Shown here piece by piece: positions 7,938 to 17,583 of a stretch of 64,000 nucleotides of DNA. Numbering within the stretch: position 1 is the stretch's first letter; every line of letters starts with the position of its first letter. This DNA is from Muribaculaceae bacterium. Lineage in GTDB: Bacteria; Bacteroidota; Bacteroidia; Bacteroidales; Muribaculaceae. The stretch covers positions 177,186 to 241,185 of the forward strand of contig JAMPAX010000001.1 in NCBI GenBank assembly GCA_023667015.1. Reading direction: 5' to 3'. Made by a program: the position numbers and the translations under genes. The notes beneath the pieces were generated by a model. It had not been told where the DNA came from, did not search any database, and saw only the letters and a program-made list of their open reading frames with translations.

Positions 7938-10436
7938 ATGAAAATAGCACAACATGCCCTTATCGGGCTTGCCCTCGCGGCGGGAATCGTCTCCTGTAGC
8001 GAAGACAATCCGTGGGTGTCAGATGCCGGCACCGGAGGGCTTAAGCTTCATCTTCGCGCCAATAGCGAAGTAACAGACGCCAAGCCTCAGACAAGGGCTA
8101 CTTTAGACTTACCCTCGACAGAAGACTTCAGTGTAAAGCTCGAAAAAATTGATGGCTCTTATTCCAAGACCTGGGCTATTCTCAGCGACTTCGATGCAGA
8201 GACCAGCTTCCCCACCGGCAGCTACACACTTACAGCCTTCTACGGCAATGCTGAGAGCGAAGGATTCGATGCCCCCTACTTTGAGGGCACGACCCAGTTG
8301 ACAGTTCTTGAACAGCGCCTGACAGAGGCCGAGATTACCGCCACATTGGCCAATACCATGGTCAGCATAGACTATACCGATGCCTTCAAGAAATACTTCA
8401 GCGACTACAAGACTACCATTCATTCTGAAGGCCACAGCTATGTAGAAGTGCCCAAAGAAGAGACACGTGCAGCCTTCGTAGCTCCCGGAGAGGTAGACTT
8501 GACTGTAGAATTCACAAAGCCCAACGGTCAGAGCGCCAAAGTGCAGCCTGCCTCCTTCGCAGCCCTTGCACGCCATCACTACCATATTACATTTGACGTC
8601 AATGGCGGCAACGTCGGTGAAGCGCAACTCACAGTCATTTTTGACGACACCCTCACTGAAGAAAACGTCACCATCGACCTGACCGAGGAGCTTTTCACTT
8701 CCGCACCTCCGCGCATCAAGCCCAACGGATTTACCTCCGGCGATGAGCTTGAGCTTCTGAGCTATACAGCTCCTGAGAATCCTCTTAAATTCACCATCAT
8801 CGCCCACGGCGGCCTCGAAGAAGCCATGCTGACAATAGCATCCTCCTCCTACACCCCCGCCTTCGGTAAAGAAATCAACCTCATCGTTGCCACCGACTTG
8901 CAGAAGCAGCAGATAGCAGCCGCCGGCATCAACGTCTTGGGACTTTATAAGAACCCCGACCAGATGGCCAGCGTAGACATCACCGGCCTTATTGGCAAGC
9001 TACCCGCCGGCGACTACGAGATTTCGATGATGGCCAAAGACCGCTACACTCGCGTCAGTGATCCCGTAAGCATAAAATTCACCTCCGTACCCCTCGAACT
9101 GACAGCGACAGCGCAGATTGGGCTTTTCGGCGTATCCCAAGGACTCATAGACATTGCCTACAACGGATCGAATCCCCGTGAGGACGTAACCTTCAAGGCC
9201 ATGAACCGCAACGGTGTATACGTAGACGCGCCCGTCACCGACTGTCAAGAGACAACACGCACTCGCTCTATCCCCGTACGCAACTACACTATGACCATCT
9301 CCCTGCCCGATGTAGAGCGCAAGCAAATACCGGTGAAAGTATACCTGAAAGGTAACGAAGTAGCCCAGCTGAACATTGCTTTTGCCGAGCCCGAATATGA
9401 AATAGCCGTAGACGCCTACGCTACACGCAGCGTACTGATGGTGAAGGCCGATGCCGACAACCGGAAAGCCATCACCAAAGCACTGAAAATTTTCGTAGGA
9501 GGCAAAGAGACAGAGCCTGCCAAGCGAGATTTAGAGCAAGGACTCATCTATCTCACCGGACTAACCCCGGCTACAGAATATAGCGATGTCAAAGTCAGCC
9601 TGACAAACTCCCCCGAAGAAGGAAAGACAATAAGCTTCACCACCGAAGTTGCCACAGACATTCCCAATGGAGACTTCAGCAAGACCCACGAAACCATCAA
9701 TATGACCAACATCATGGTTGGAGGTTCGTATAAAGTGGGATTGATTACCTATACGTCTCATTCATCAATCGTAATAAACGAAGCAGAAGGATGGGCCTCA
9801 ATAAATCCCAAAACATGCTGGTCCGGGGCAAATAACAAGAACACCTGGTTTTGCGTACCCTCTACATGGGCCGTAAACGGACAGGTAAAAGTTCGCTCTG
9901 TAGGTTATGACCACAATGGCACCACACCCGCCACGACCGGAAAATTCACAAGCACCACATATTACAATCCGACAGCAGCCACCTTAGGTTCAAAAAGCTC
10001 CGGTGAACTTTTCTTAGGTACTTATAGCTATAACGGTTCGGAATCACGAACAAATCAGATAGCCTTTTCATCACGTCCTTCCTCTGTTTCATTTGACTAC
10101 TCCTATTCTCCATACAACAACGACACCGGAGTGGCATTAGTGGAACTTAGGGACGCCTTAGGAAACGTGATTTCTACATCTTCCGTTGACTTAGGGGTTT
10201 CCAACTCCATGAAAACCGTTACAATTCCTCTTACATACAAATTTGGAGTAAAAGCCTCCTCTTTAACCATCAACTTCAAATCATCCAAGGGGAATTTCAG
10301 TATTAACATCCCATCGGGAGCTGCCCTCAACGAGAATGCAGGTTTGACAATAAATCATACTATTGACGCCAATGCATACAAGACCTATGCTTCCGGATCA
10401 GAACTGACTCTCGACAACGTCAAGCTCAACTACTAA
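7938..10436 (+). CDS. DUF4493 / PCMD-type surface lipoprotein
   Basis: An 832-residue lipoprotein: lipobox GIVSC with lipidated C20, followed by SEDN, acidic residues of the kind that direct Bacteroidota lipoproteins to the cell surface. Residues about 30-250 match DUF4493 (LPSTEDFSVKLEK, the FPTGSYTLTAFYG motif, then PYFEG). Ig-like beta repeats follow (about 250-570), and the last 260 residues resemble the PCMD (putative carbohydrate metabolism) domain, ending in LTLDNVKLNY. It is first in an operon with two related lipoproteins. A role in glycan or surface binding is inference only; no catalytic residues can be named. Confidence 0.8.
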   Translation: MKIAQHALIGLALAAGIVSCSEDNPWVSDAGTGGLKLHLRANSEVTDAKPQTRATLDLPSTEDFSVKLEKIDGSYSKTWAILSDFDAETSFPTGSYTLTAFYGNAESEGFDAPYFEGTTQLTVLEQRLTEAEITATLANTMVSIDYTDAFKKYFSDYKTTIHSEGHSYVEVPKEETRAAFVAPGEVDLTVEFTKPNGQSAKVQPASFAALARHHYHITFDVNGGNVGEAQLTVIFDDTLTEENVTIDLTEELFTSAPPRIKPNGFTSGDELELLSYTAPENPLKFTIIAHGGLEEAMLTIASSSYTPAFGKEINLIVATDLQKQQIAAAGINVLGLYKNPDQMASVDITGLIGKLPAGDYEISMMAKDRYTRVSDPVSIKFTSVPLELTATAQIGLFGVSQGLIDIAYNGSNPREDVTFKAMNRNGVYVDAPVTDCQETTRTRSIPVRNYTMTISLPDVERKQIPVKVYLKGNEVAQLNIAFAEPEYEIAVDAYATRSVLMVKADADNRKAITKALKIFVGGKETEPAKRDLEQGLIYLTGLTPATEYSDVKVSLTNSPEEGKTISFTTEVATDIPNGDFSKTHETINMTNIMVGGSYKVGLITYTSHSSIVINEAEGWASINPKTCWSGANNKNTWFCVPSTWAVNGQVKVRSVGYDHNGTTPATTGKFTSTTYYNPTAATLGSKSSGELFLGTYSYNGSESRTNQIAFSSRPSSVSFDYSYSPYNNDTGVALVELRDALGNVISTSSVDLGVSNSMKTVTIPLTYKFGVKASSLTINFKSSKGNFSINIPSGAALNENAGLTINHTIDANAYKTYASGSELTLDNVKLNY

Positions 10437-10457
10437 ACTGACAATTAATTGAACACA

Positions 10458-11732
10458 ATGAAAAAGATTCTCAATATATTTCTTGCCGCAGCGACAGTAG
10501 CCACCCTTGGCGCCTGCTCCAAAGAAGATCCGTTCGGAAATGAGGAACCCACACAATATGGACAGTTCCGCACCGACGCCCTGCGCGTAGAACTCCAGAA
10601 CGAGAGCGGCATCCCCGACGTATTCAACCGTCCCACCCGCGCCGGGGCACCCGATGTGGAAAACTTCAAGGTAGACTTCATCAAAGAGGGAGCTGAAGAT
10701 CCCGAATCGAGCTACCTATACTCCCAGATGCCCGAAGTAGTCACACTTCCAGTGGGCAGCTACACCGTACGTGCCAGCTACGGCGAAAATCTCCCTGCAG
10801 CTTGGGAGAATCCCTACTATAAAGGAGAGAGCACATTCTCTGTAGAAGCCGATGAAATCACAGAAAGCATCGACCCTATCGTCTGCTCCCTGAGCAACGT
10901 CCGCGTCAGCATCGCCTTTGACAAAGGACTGCTCGACAATATGGGCGACGATGCCAAGGTGACCGTAAAAATCGGTGACACCGGAAGTCTCGATTACACC
11001 AAAGAAGACACCGAAAAAAGTGGATACTTTGCCTACGTAGAAGAGAGTCACACCCTGGCGGCCACCTTCAATGGCACCGTAGAGGGATACCCCTCATCAG
11101 AGACCAAAGCCTACGACAACGTACAGCCCGGCATGCACTATCGCATCACCTTCCGTCTGCACCAGGCCGGCGAGGAAGACCCCGGAGAAATCAATGGTAC
11201 ACTCAATGTTGATGCCAGCGTAGAGGTCGTAGACATGAACCAGGATATCATCCCTGACGACGACATCATTGAAGACGACATGCGACCCATCGAGGGTAAC
11301 GACGAGCCGACACCCGGTCCCGGACCTAATGACCCCGTCACCACACCACCGGCGCTGACAGCCAAAGCTCCTTTGAGCTTCGACACTCCGAACATCATAA
11401 CCGACGACATGGAATGCGTATTCTACCTGCACTCCGAATTCGGCATCGACGAACTGAAAGTTGTCATAGACTCCGACACACTCGATCCTACAGAACTCAG
11501 CAACGTAGGTCTCACCGACAAGCTCGACCTGGTGAATCCCGGAGAATTCGCAGAAGCGTTGTCCGGACTCGGCTTCCCTATCAACGTCAAGGGAGAGAAA
11601 GACCTCGAATTCAACCTCACACAGTTCATGCCCCTACTGAAAGTACTGGGAGCCGGCGACTCAAGCTTCATCCTGACAATCAAAGATGCAGGCGGCACGA
11701 CAGTGAAGACATTAACATTGACCGTCAAATAA
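10458..11732 (+). CDS. DUF4493-type surface lipoprotein, short form
   Basis: A 424-residue lipoprotein starting at ATG 10458; an in-frame TTG at 10449 would add three residues and is unlikely. Lipobox TLGAC, C20, followed by SKEDPF. It has the same N-terminal plan as its neighbours: a VENFKVDF segment, LPVGSYTVRASYG, then PYYKGES. Next come an acidic stretch, a Pro-rich linker near 285 (PTPGPGPNDP) and a C-terminal beta domain ending KTLTLTVK. Unlike the flanking lipoproteins it lacks a PCMD domain. It is 21 bases after the previous stop and 15 before the next start. Probably a partner in the same surface complex (inference). Confidence 0.78.
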   Translation: MKKILNIFLAAATVATLGACSKEDPFGNEEPTQYGQFRTDALRVELQNESGIPDVFNRPTRAGAPDVENFKVDFIKEGAEDPESSYLYSQMPEVVTLPVGSYTVRASYGENLPAAWENPYYKGESTFSVEADEITESIDPIVCSLSNVRVSIAFDKGLLDNMGDDAKVTVKIGDTGSLDYTKEDTEKSGYFAYVEESHTLAATFNGTVEGYPSSETKAYDNVQPGMHYRITFRLHQAGEEDPGEINGTLNVDASVEVVDMNQDIIPDDDIIEDDMRPIEGNDEPTPGPGPNDPVTTPPALTAKAPLSFDTPNIITDDMECVFYLHSEFGIDELKVVIDSDTLDPTELSNVGLTDKLDLVNPGEFAEALSGLGFPINVKGEKDLEFNLTQFMPLLKVLGAGDSSFILTIKDAGGTTVKTLTLTVK

Positions 11733-11747
11733 ACAAAGAAAGCAACA

Positions 11748-13982
11748 ATGAAAACGATAAAATATAGCCTTCTCGCAGCCGGAGTGCTGGCACTTGGCGG
11801 TCTGTCGCAGTCCTGCTCCACCGAAGAACCCTTCGGCAACGCAGGTGACGGCGAACTCCGCATGAAGATGGTGATCAACAGCGATGTCACTCGCGCTGAG
11901 ACAGATGAAGACGCACTGCGTTCCAACTGCGTAGTATATATCAGTGGCCAGAATGGTCTGCTCTACAAATGGAAAGGACTCGAGAATGTGCCTGAGAGCT
12001 TGATGCTCAAGGGTGGCCAGTACGTAGCCGAAGCCTGGACCGGCGACAGCGTCTCCGCCTCCTTCGACAAGAAATTCTATCGCGGCTACGAGCCCTTCAC
12101 CATCCGGCAGGGGGTAAACTCCGTAGTAGTAAACTGCAAAATTGCCAACGTAGTAGTCAGCGTCAATCCCGAGACTATTGACCCCTCGCTGATGAAAGAC
12201 TGGAACATCAACGTAGCCAACTCACGCGCCTCACTAGACTTCACCGCCGAGAACATGGATTATGCCAAGGGCTACTTCATGATGCCCAACGCTGATAAAG
12301 AACTCGTATATACCATCACCGGCACCAACACCGAAGGACGCTCCTTCACCCACACCGGAAAGATTGAGAATCCCGAGCGTGCTCATGAATACGTGCTCAA
12401 CGTCAGCTACCATCCCGAATATGAAGAGACCGGCGGCGCGTTCGTCACCATCAGCGTCAACGACGAAGAAATACTCGTAGAAGATGAAATACCCCTCTAC
12501 TCACGCCCCGCCATCAAGGGTGTAGGGTATGACGCCGACAAGCAAATAGCAGGCAATGCCGGACAATTCTCCGACCAGCTGATAAAGGTCACAGCCTTCG
12601 GAGGGATTTCAAGCCTGCACCTCGCCACAGAAGAGAACGACGTCTTCACCACGCTCAACCACGACACCGACTTGATGAACATGACCGATGTCGTAGCCAA
12701 AGAGATTGAAGCCGCCGGCATCAAGTGGGACTACAAGTACAACACTGAGCGCAATCTGGCTACAAGCTACATCACTCTGACCAAAGAACTGCTCAATAGC
12801 CTGCCTGAGCGCGACCAAGAATATGCCTTGACCATCACCGCTACTGATAAATACGGCAAGAGCAACACTCAGACCGTACGCTTCGCAGTCGGAGAAGGTG
12901 CAATCGTCATCGAAGACCCCGTAGTGCTCATCGGCGACCCCAACAACGACAACCTGCTCGACGTACGCACAACCTACGTCACTCTGAGCGCAGAGATAGC
13001 CGACGGCACCGCCACCAACCCCGGCATCCGCATCCGCGAAGCCGGCACCCCAACTTGGATTACCGGACTGGCCGGCGAGCGCACAGTGCAGAAAGCAGCA
13101 AGCCGACATCTGACACCCGCACAGGCACGTCGTGCCAAGGGCATAGCCTTCACAGTGAAATTCAGTAACCTCAAGCCCGGCACTCGCTACGAATATCAAG
13201 CCATAGCCGACGGCTTTGAATCGGAAAGCAAATACTTCACCACAGAAGGCCACTTCACCCTTCCCTTCGCGGACATGGAACAATGGACAGTATTCAAAGA
13301 TGACAAAAACTATAACATTGACCTTCCGGGCGTAAATGCAGAACGCTACTTCTGGGACAACGGCAACCACGGATCAATGACCATGGGTGTAACCCTTACA
13401 AAGAGCTCCAACGAATTGTTCCATTCCGGCAACACATCTGCAAAACTTCGCTCTCAATTTGTTGGTTTGGGCATTATCGGTAAATTTGCAGCCGGCAACC
13501 TCTTCGTAGGTACTTATAAAGAGACCAACGGCACAAACGGCGTTATCGACTTTGGCCAACCCTACGATGGTAGCCACCCCGATGCACTCAAAGTTTGGGC
13601 AAATTATCGTCCCGGCAACGAACTCAAAGGCTCCGGCAAAGCCGGAGATGTCGTAGTACTCAACAAGGGAGATAAAGACCATGCACAGATTTACATCGCC
13701 TTTACCATAGGAGCAGTCACAGTCAACACCGGAGACTCCAAAACCCTCTTTGATCCCAATGGTGCCAACGTACTCGGCTACGGCGAAGTTACCTGGAAAG
13801 ACAATTTCGGTCCTGACGGAAGCATGCAGCAAGTGACAATCCCCATCACATGGAAAGACAAGTCCAAGACAGTAAGGCCCACCCACATGATAATAGTATG
13901 CAGCGCCTCCAAATATGGCGACTACTTCACCGGCTGCGAAGGATCCACACTCTACGTTGACGACTTCGAGCTCGCATACTAA
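11748..13982 (+). CDS. DUF4493 / PCMD surface lipoprotein
   Basis: A 744-residue lipoprotein: lipobox SQSC, C23, then STEEPFGN, very like the SKEDPFGN of the preceding protein. DUF4493-like N-terminal half (LKGGQYVAEAWTGD, FYRGYEPF), Ig/fibronectin-like beta repeats, and a C-terminal PCMD domain from about 505 (FADMEQW, YFWDNGNHG, FVGLGIIGKFAAGNLFVG, ending LYVDDFELAY). The PCMD part is closely similar in layout to that of the lipoprotein at 15963. Third gene of the operon. The biochemical role of PCMD is unproven despite its name. Confidence 0.82.
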   Translation: MKTIKYSLLAAGVLALGGLSQSCSTEEPFGNAGDGELRMKMVINSDVTRAETDEDALRSNCVVYISGQNGLLYKWKGLENVPESLMLKGGQYVAEAWTGDSVSASFDKKFYRGYEPFTIRQGVNSVVVNCKIANVVVSVNPETIDPSLMKDWNINVANSRASLDFTAENMDYAKGYFMMPNADKELVYTITGTNTEGRSFTHTGKIENPERAHEYVLNVSYHPEYEETGGAFVTISVNDEEILVEDEIPLYSRPAIKGVGYDADKQIAGNAGQFSDQLIKVTAFGGISSLHLATEENDVFTTLNHDTDLMNMTDVVAKEIEAAGIKWDYKYNTERNLATSYITLTKELLNSLPERDQEYALTITATDKYGKSNTQTVRFAVGEGAIVIEDPVVLIGDPNNDNLLDVRTTYVTLSAEIADGTATNPGIRIREAGTPTWITGLAGERTVQKAASRHLTPAQARRAKGIAFTVKFSNLKPGTRYEYQAIADGFESESKYFTTEGHFTLPFADMEQWTVFKDDKNYNIDLPGVNAERYFWDNGNHGSMTMGVTLTKSSNELFHSGNTSAKLRSQFVGLGIIGKFAAGNLFVGTYKETNGTNGVIDFGQPYDGSHPDALKVWANYRPGNELKGSGKAGDVVVLNKGDKDHAQIYIAFTIGAVTVNTGDSKTLFDPNGANVLGYGEVTWKDNFGPDGSMQQVTIPITWKDKSKTVRPTHMIIVCSASKYGDYFTGCEGSTLYVDDFELAY

Positions 13983-14033
13983 TATTCCCTACGAACAATG
14001 GGCTATTACAAATCGTCATTCCAACCAAATAGG

Positions 14034-14059
14034 GCGTAGCGGATTAGCGTCCGCTACGC
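14034..14059 (+). terminator. Stem-loop after the third lipoprotein gene
   Basis: A perfect 10-base stem GCGTAGCGGA / TCCGCTACGC with a 6-base loop, 52 bases after the stop. No T-run follows, so it may be an attenuator or mRNA-stabilising hairpin rather than a full terminator. Confidence 0.5.
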
Positions 14060-14121
14060 TCACCACTAAACCGGGTTAGGCTCTCCATAAAGAGTCCACC
14101 ACTATAAACTGAGAAATATCA

Positions 14122-14862
14122 ATGAGCATAAAACACTCATTATTAACAATACTGGCACTTCTTGCACTATGTCCGGCTACAGCTCGGGCGCAAGAAGAGT
14201 TTGAACCCGAAATACAGAGCGTCACCTTCGTGCCGAAAGGACAATGGGTGGCCGGAGTCTCCGTATCCTACTCGCAGAGCAACCAGAACAAATATCAGTT
14301 TCTCGTGCTCGAAAATCTCTCCGGCGACACGTACAGCTTCAAAGTCTCGCCGATGGTCTGCTACATCTTCAAAGACGACATGGGAGCCGGCGGCAAATTC
14401 GCCTACTCTCGCTCGCTGACAAAACTCGAAAACGCAGACATCATTCTCGATTCAGAGACCGACACCAGCGTAGAAAACCTATACCGACTGTCTCACTCCT
14501 ACAACGTTATGGGCATCATGCGCAACTACTTCTCGATAGGAAGTTCCAAGCGCTTCGGCTTCTTCAACGAGATTCAGCTACAACTCGGAGGAGGACAGAG
14601 CAAGCTGATGCAAGGGAAAAGCAAAGACCTCACAGGAGCGTATGAACGCAACTTCAACCTCAACGTAGGTATATCGCCGGGACTCGCAGTGTTTCTCAAC
14701 AACTACTCAGCACTTGAGGTAAACGTCGGCGTATTAGGCTTCAACTACAACGCCACGAAGACTATTAAAGACCAGATATACGTATCGCGGAGAAACACCA
14801 AATCTGCCAATTTCAAGATCAACCTCTTCTCCATCACATTCGGAGTGGCATTCTATATCTAA
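14122..14862 (+). CDS. Outer-membrane beta-barrel-like protein (unrecognised family)
   Basis: A 246-residue protein with a signal peptide (1-23, cleavage ARA|Q). The mature chain is rich in alternating aromatic and polar residues, with repeated amphipathic strands and a C-terminal strand ending in an aromatic/hydrophobic pattern (ITFGVAFYI), typical of small outer-membrane barrels. I do not recognise a named family. It shares layout and C-terminus with the next gene, so the pair probably arose by duplication. Its position within the DUF4493 operon suggests an outer-membrane partner of the lipoproteins. Confidence 0.65.
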   Translation: MSIKHSLLTILALLALCPATARAQEEFEPEIQSVTFVPKGQWVAGVSVSYSQSNQNKYQFLVLENLSGDTYSFKVSPMVCYIFKDDMGAGGKFAYSRSLTKLENADIILDSETDTSVENLYRLSHSYNVMGIMRNYFSIGSSKRFGFFNEIQLQLGGGQSKLMQGKSKDLTGAYERNFNLNVGISPGLAVFLNNYSALEVNVGVLGFNYNATKTIKDQIYVSRRNTKSANFKINLFSITFGVAFYI

Positions 14863-14880
14863 TCCCAAGACCCCTAAGAA

Positions 14881-15852
14881 ATGAACAGAACAATCATCCT
14901 TATTCTCATCCTTGCGGGTCTGCAAGCATCACTCCGAGCTCAAAACATACCCGAAGAAACGGAAAGACAGGAATCCCGGCGCTGTACTACGGCAGACACA
15001 CTCGCAGCCACGGCAACTCCCGGTAAATTCATCTGGGTACCCGACACACTGTCAACCGAAGTAGAGAAACTGCTGAAGGGACACTCAAAAGTAGTTCCCG
15101 ACGACAACAAGTTAGACCCCAACGAGGTCACCGTCTTTCGCGGCGACACCATTCCGATGGTGCTTCGCGATCGCAACTTCGGCCGCTATCATCGTGGGCT
15201 TTACAACCACTTATTTATGCCCAAAGGGATGTGGACCTTCGGCATCACTGCCTCCTATGGCGAGCTCTCCACCTCCGACGTAGAGATGTTTGACGTATTG
15301 ACCGACATAGACCTCGGCGGCCACACCTTCGCCATTCGTCCCTATATATCATACTTCATTCGCAACAACCTCAGCGTCGGCATCCGTCTGAACTACACCT
15401 CCTCAAAAGCCGACATCAGCTCCTTCAAGGTAGATATCGATGATGACATGAACTTTAATCTTCATGATATCAACTATCGCAACGAATCCTACTCTACGGC
15501 AATCGTACTGCAACAATACATTGGCATAGCTCGCCGCGGACGCTTCGGAGTATACAACGAGGTAGCCTTAGAATTCGCTTCCGGCAACAGCACCTTCCGA
15601 CGCCCCTTCAACGATGAGCCAAAGGAAACCCACACTACGTATATGGACGCCAGACTCTCCTTCTCTCCGGGTGTGTGTGTACTGATAATGAAAAACGTCA
15701 GCTTCAACCTTAGCTTTGGAGTATTCGGCTTCTACCTCCGCAACGAGAAACAGAAAGAGAATGGAGAGCCCTTAGGCAACAGATTCACCAGCGGTGCAAG
15801 CTTCAAATTTAATATCTTCAACATCGCATTTGGACTGGGAGTACATATATAG
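14881..15852 (+). CDS. Outer-membrane beta-barrel-like protein, paralogue of the previous gene
   Basis: A 323-residue protein with a signal peptide (1-20, LRA|Q). After a variable N-terminal region of about 100 residues that the shorter paralogue lacks, it continues MPKGMWTFGITASYGELS, parallel to PKGQWVAGVSVSYSQ in the previous protein, and ends FKFNIFNIAFGLGVHI, parallel to FKINLFSITFGVAFYI. It starts 18 bases after the previous stop. It is probably an outer-membrane barrel; substrate unknown. Ends just before a tandem-repeat tract. Confidence 0.65.
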   Translation: MNRTIILILILAGLQASLRAQNIPEETERQESRRCTTADTLAATATPGKFIWVPDTLSTEVEKLLKGHSKVVPDDNKLDPNEVTVFRGDTIPMVLRDRNFGRYHRGLYNHLFMPKGMWTFGITASYGELSTSDVEMFDVLTDIDLGGHTFAIRPYISYFIRNNLSVGIRLNYTSSKADISSFKVDIDDDMNFNLHDINYRNESYSTAIVLQQYIGIARRGRFGVYNEVALEFASGNSTFRRPFNDEPKETHTTYMDARLSFSPGVCVLIMKNVSFNLSFGVFGFYLRNEKQKENGEPLGNRFTSGASFKFNIFNIAFGLGVHI

Positions 15853-15935
15853 TTGATAGTTGATGGTTGATGGTTGATGGTTGATGGTTGATGGTTTATT
15901 GTTGATGGTTTATTGTTGATGGTTTATTGTTGAGA
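15851..15935. repeat. Tandem repeats GTTGATG and GTTTATTGTTGATG
   Basis: About five GTTGATG units run into three units of a 14-base derivative, GTTTATTGTTGATG, immediately before the next gene. The tract creates a false in-frame TTG start at 15927. It lies in the 5' region of the PCMD lipoprotein mRNA, so repeat-number change could alter its expression (inference). Confidence 0.8.
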
Positions 15936-15962
15936 GTTAAGAGTCGAGAGATTTGTCTAGTC

Positions 15963-17552
15963 ATGAGAATTATCCGTAAATACATATTGAAAGTGGGAAT
16001 AGTAGCGATTTTACTCATCGCTAACCTCACCTCCTGCATAAAAAATGACCTTCCCTACCCTATCATAGAGCAATACATCACCGCTATTGCCGCTGAGGGG
16101 GAAAACAAACCCGCCGTCATTGATGACGAGAAATATACTGTTACCCTCTATTTAGGAGAAGATGTAGACATCCGAAAGGTCACTCTGACAGAATTCGACG
16201 TCACCGAAGGCGCGGAGGTCAGCCCCAATCCTATGGAAGGAACTCTTAATCTTTCTACGCCGATGGTTGTCAACGTCTCTCGCTGGCAGAACTACCAATG
16301 GGTAATAAAAGCCGAACAGACTATAGAGAGATATCTGACCATTAGCGGACAGATTGGTGCCACTGTCATCGATGAAGTAGGACATCGCATTATAATCAAC
16401 ATGCCGAATACTCAGAACCTTGCCAACTGCGAGCTTCTTACCATCAAGCTCGGCCCGGAAGGGTTCACCACGATGAGTCCCGACCTCAAGCCCGGCCCCA
16501 TCAATCTCAGCAGACCGCTACGTGTAGCCGTAACCTGCTGGGGACGTACAGAAGACTGGACAATCTATACTGAGAAGACAGAGATGCTGGCACAGACCAC
16601 ACAAGTCGATGCCTGGTCACAAGTAATCTGGGCATACGGCAGCGGACCGGCAGAACTCAAAGGGCACTTCCAATACCGACTTAAGGGAAGTCCGGACTGG
16701 ATAGACGTTCCGGAGAAGAACATCACTCAGGAGGAAGGAGCCGGCACCTTTTCCTGCTTCATACCACACTTAGAACCGCTGACCTCTTACGAAGTACGAG
16801 CACTTGCCGGAGAACATGAAGGAAATGTAGTAGAAGTAAAGACAGAATCTACAGAGATCCTCCCCGATGGCAGCTTCGACCAATGGTGGCTCAACGGCAG
16901 GATATGGTGTCCCTGGAACGAGGGTGGCGTACAATTCTGGGATACCGGCAACAAAGGTGCTGCCACTCTCGGACAGAGCAACGTGACCCCCTCCGACGAC
17001 ACCCCCACCGGAAGTGGTAAGTCTGCAAAACTTGAGACAAAATTTGTGGGTATCGCCGGTATTGGTAAGCTTGCTGCCGGATCTATATACTCCGGTGAAT
17101 TCGTCAAAGTCGATGGCACCAACGGTATCCTTGCCTTCGGTCGCCCCTGGAAGGTGCGTCCCACAAAGCTTCGCGGATATATGAAATTCACTACCGCGCC
17201 CATAAATTACGCCTCCACAGAATACAAATATCTGCTAAACCGTCCCGATTCTTGTCATATCTACGTGGCCATGACCGACTGGACTGCTCCATTTGAGATA
17301 CGTACCAATCCCAAGAACAGACAACTCTTCGACAAGAATTCATCAGCTGTCATCGCATTTGGCGACCTTATATTAGGCAGCGACACCGATGGTTGGGTAG
17401 AATTCACCATAGAATTTAATTATCGATCCACCTCGCGCAAGCCGAGCTATCTACTGATTACGAGTGCTGCCTCGAAATATGGAGACTTCTTCACCGGAGG
17501 TGCGGGCACCACACTCTACGTAGACCAATACTCTCTGGAATATGACTATTGA
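15963..17552 (+). CDS. PCMD-domain lipoprotein
   Basis: A 529-residue lipoprotein starting at ATG 15963 (the upstream TTG at 15927 lies in repeat DNA). Lipobox NLTSC, C25, followed by IKND. Two N-terminal Ig-like repeats (about 30-200, each with a PxxGxINLSxP-like motif), a fibronectin-like section with LEPLTSYEVRAL, then a C-terminal PCMD domain from about 295 (DGSFDQWW, FWDTGNKGAATLG, KLETKFVGIAGIGKLAAGSIY, ending LYVDQYSLEYDY). It closes the surface operon and overlaps or abuts the kinase gene. Probably surface or periplasmic; carbohydrate binding is plausible but unproven. Confidence 0.82.
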   Translation: MRIIRKYILKVGIVAILLIANLTSCIKNDLPYPIIEQYITAIAAEGENKPAVIDDEKYTVTLYLGEDVDIRKVTLTEFDVTEGAEVSPNPMEGTLNLSTPMVVNVSRWQNYQWVIKAEQTIERYLTISGQIGATVIDEVGHRIIINMPNTQNLANCELLTIKLGPEGFTTMSPDLKPGPINLSRPLRVAVTCWGRTEDWTIYTEKTEMLAQTTQVDAWSQVIWAYGSGPAELKGHFQYRLKGSPDWIDVPEKNITQEEGAGTFSCFIPHLEPLTSYEVRALAGEHEGNVVEVKTESTEILPDGSFDQWWLNGRIWCPWNEGGVQFWDTGNKGAATLGQSNVTPSDDTPTGSGKSAKLETKFVGIAGIGKLAAGSIYSGEFVKVDGTNGILAFGRPWKVRPTKLRGYMKFTTAPINYASTEYKYLLNRPDSCHIYVAMTDWTAPFEIRTNPKNRQLFDKNSSAVIAFGDLILGSDTDGWVEFTIEFNYRSTSRKPSYLLITSAASKYGDFFTGGAGTTLYVDQYSLEYDY

Positions 17553-17583
17553 GGAACGAGAGACGAGGGTCGAGAGAATAGAG

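Noticed and set aside
12609..13370. 253-codon open frame on the minus strand
   Set aside because: It lies fully antisense to the PCMD lipoprotein gene at 11748, has no family resemblance, and its Val/Phe/Gly-rich composition reflects the codon pattern of the real gene.
15851..15935. Repeats considered as a CRISPR array
   Set aside because: Units are 7-14 bases, contiguous and without unique spacers; no cas genes are nearby.
7938..17552. Operon considered as a polysaccharide utilisation locus
   Set aside because: No SusC-type TonB receptor, no SusD, no glycosidase and no sensor/regulator gene is present.
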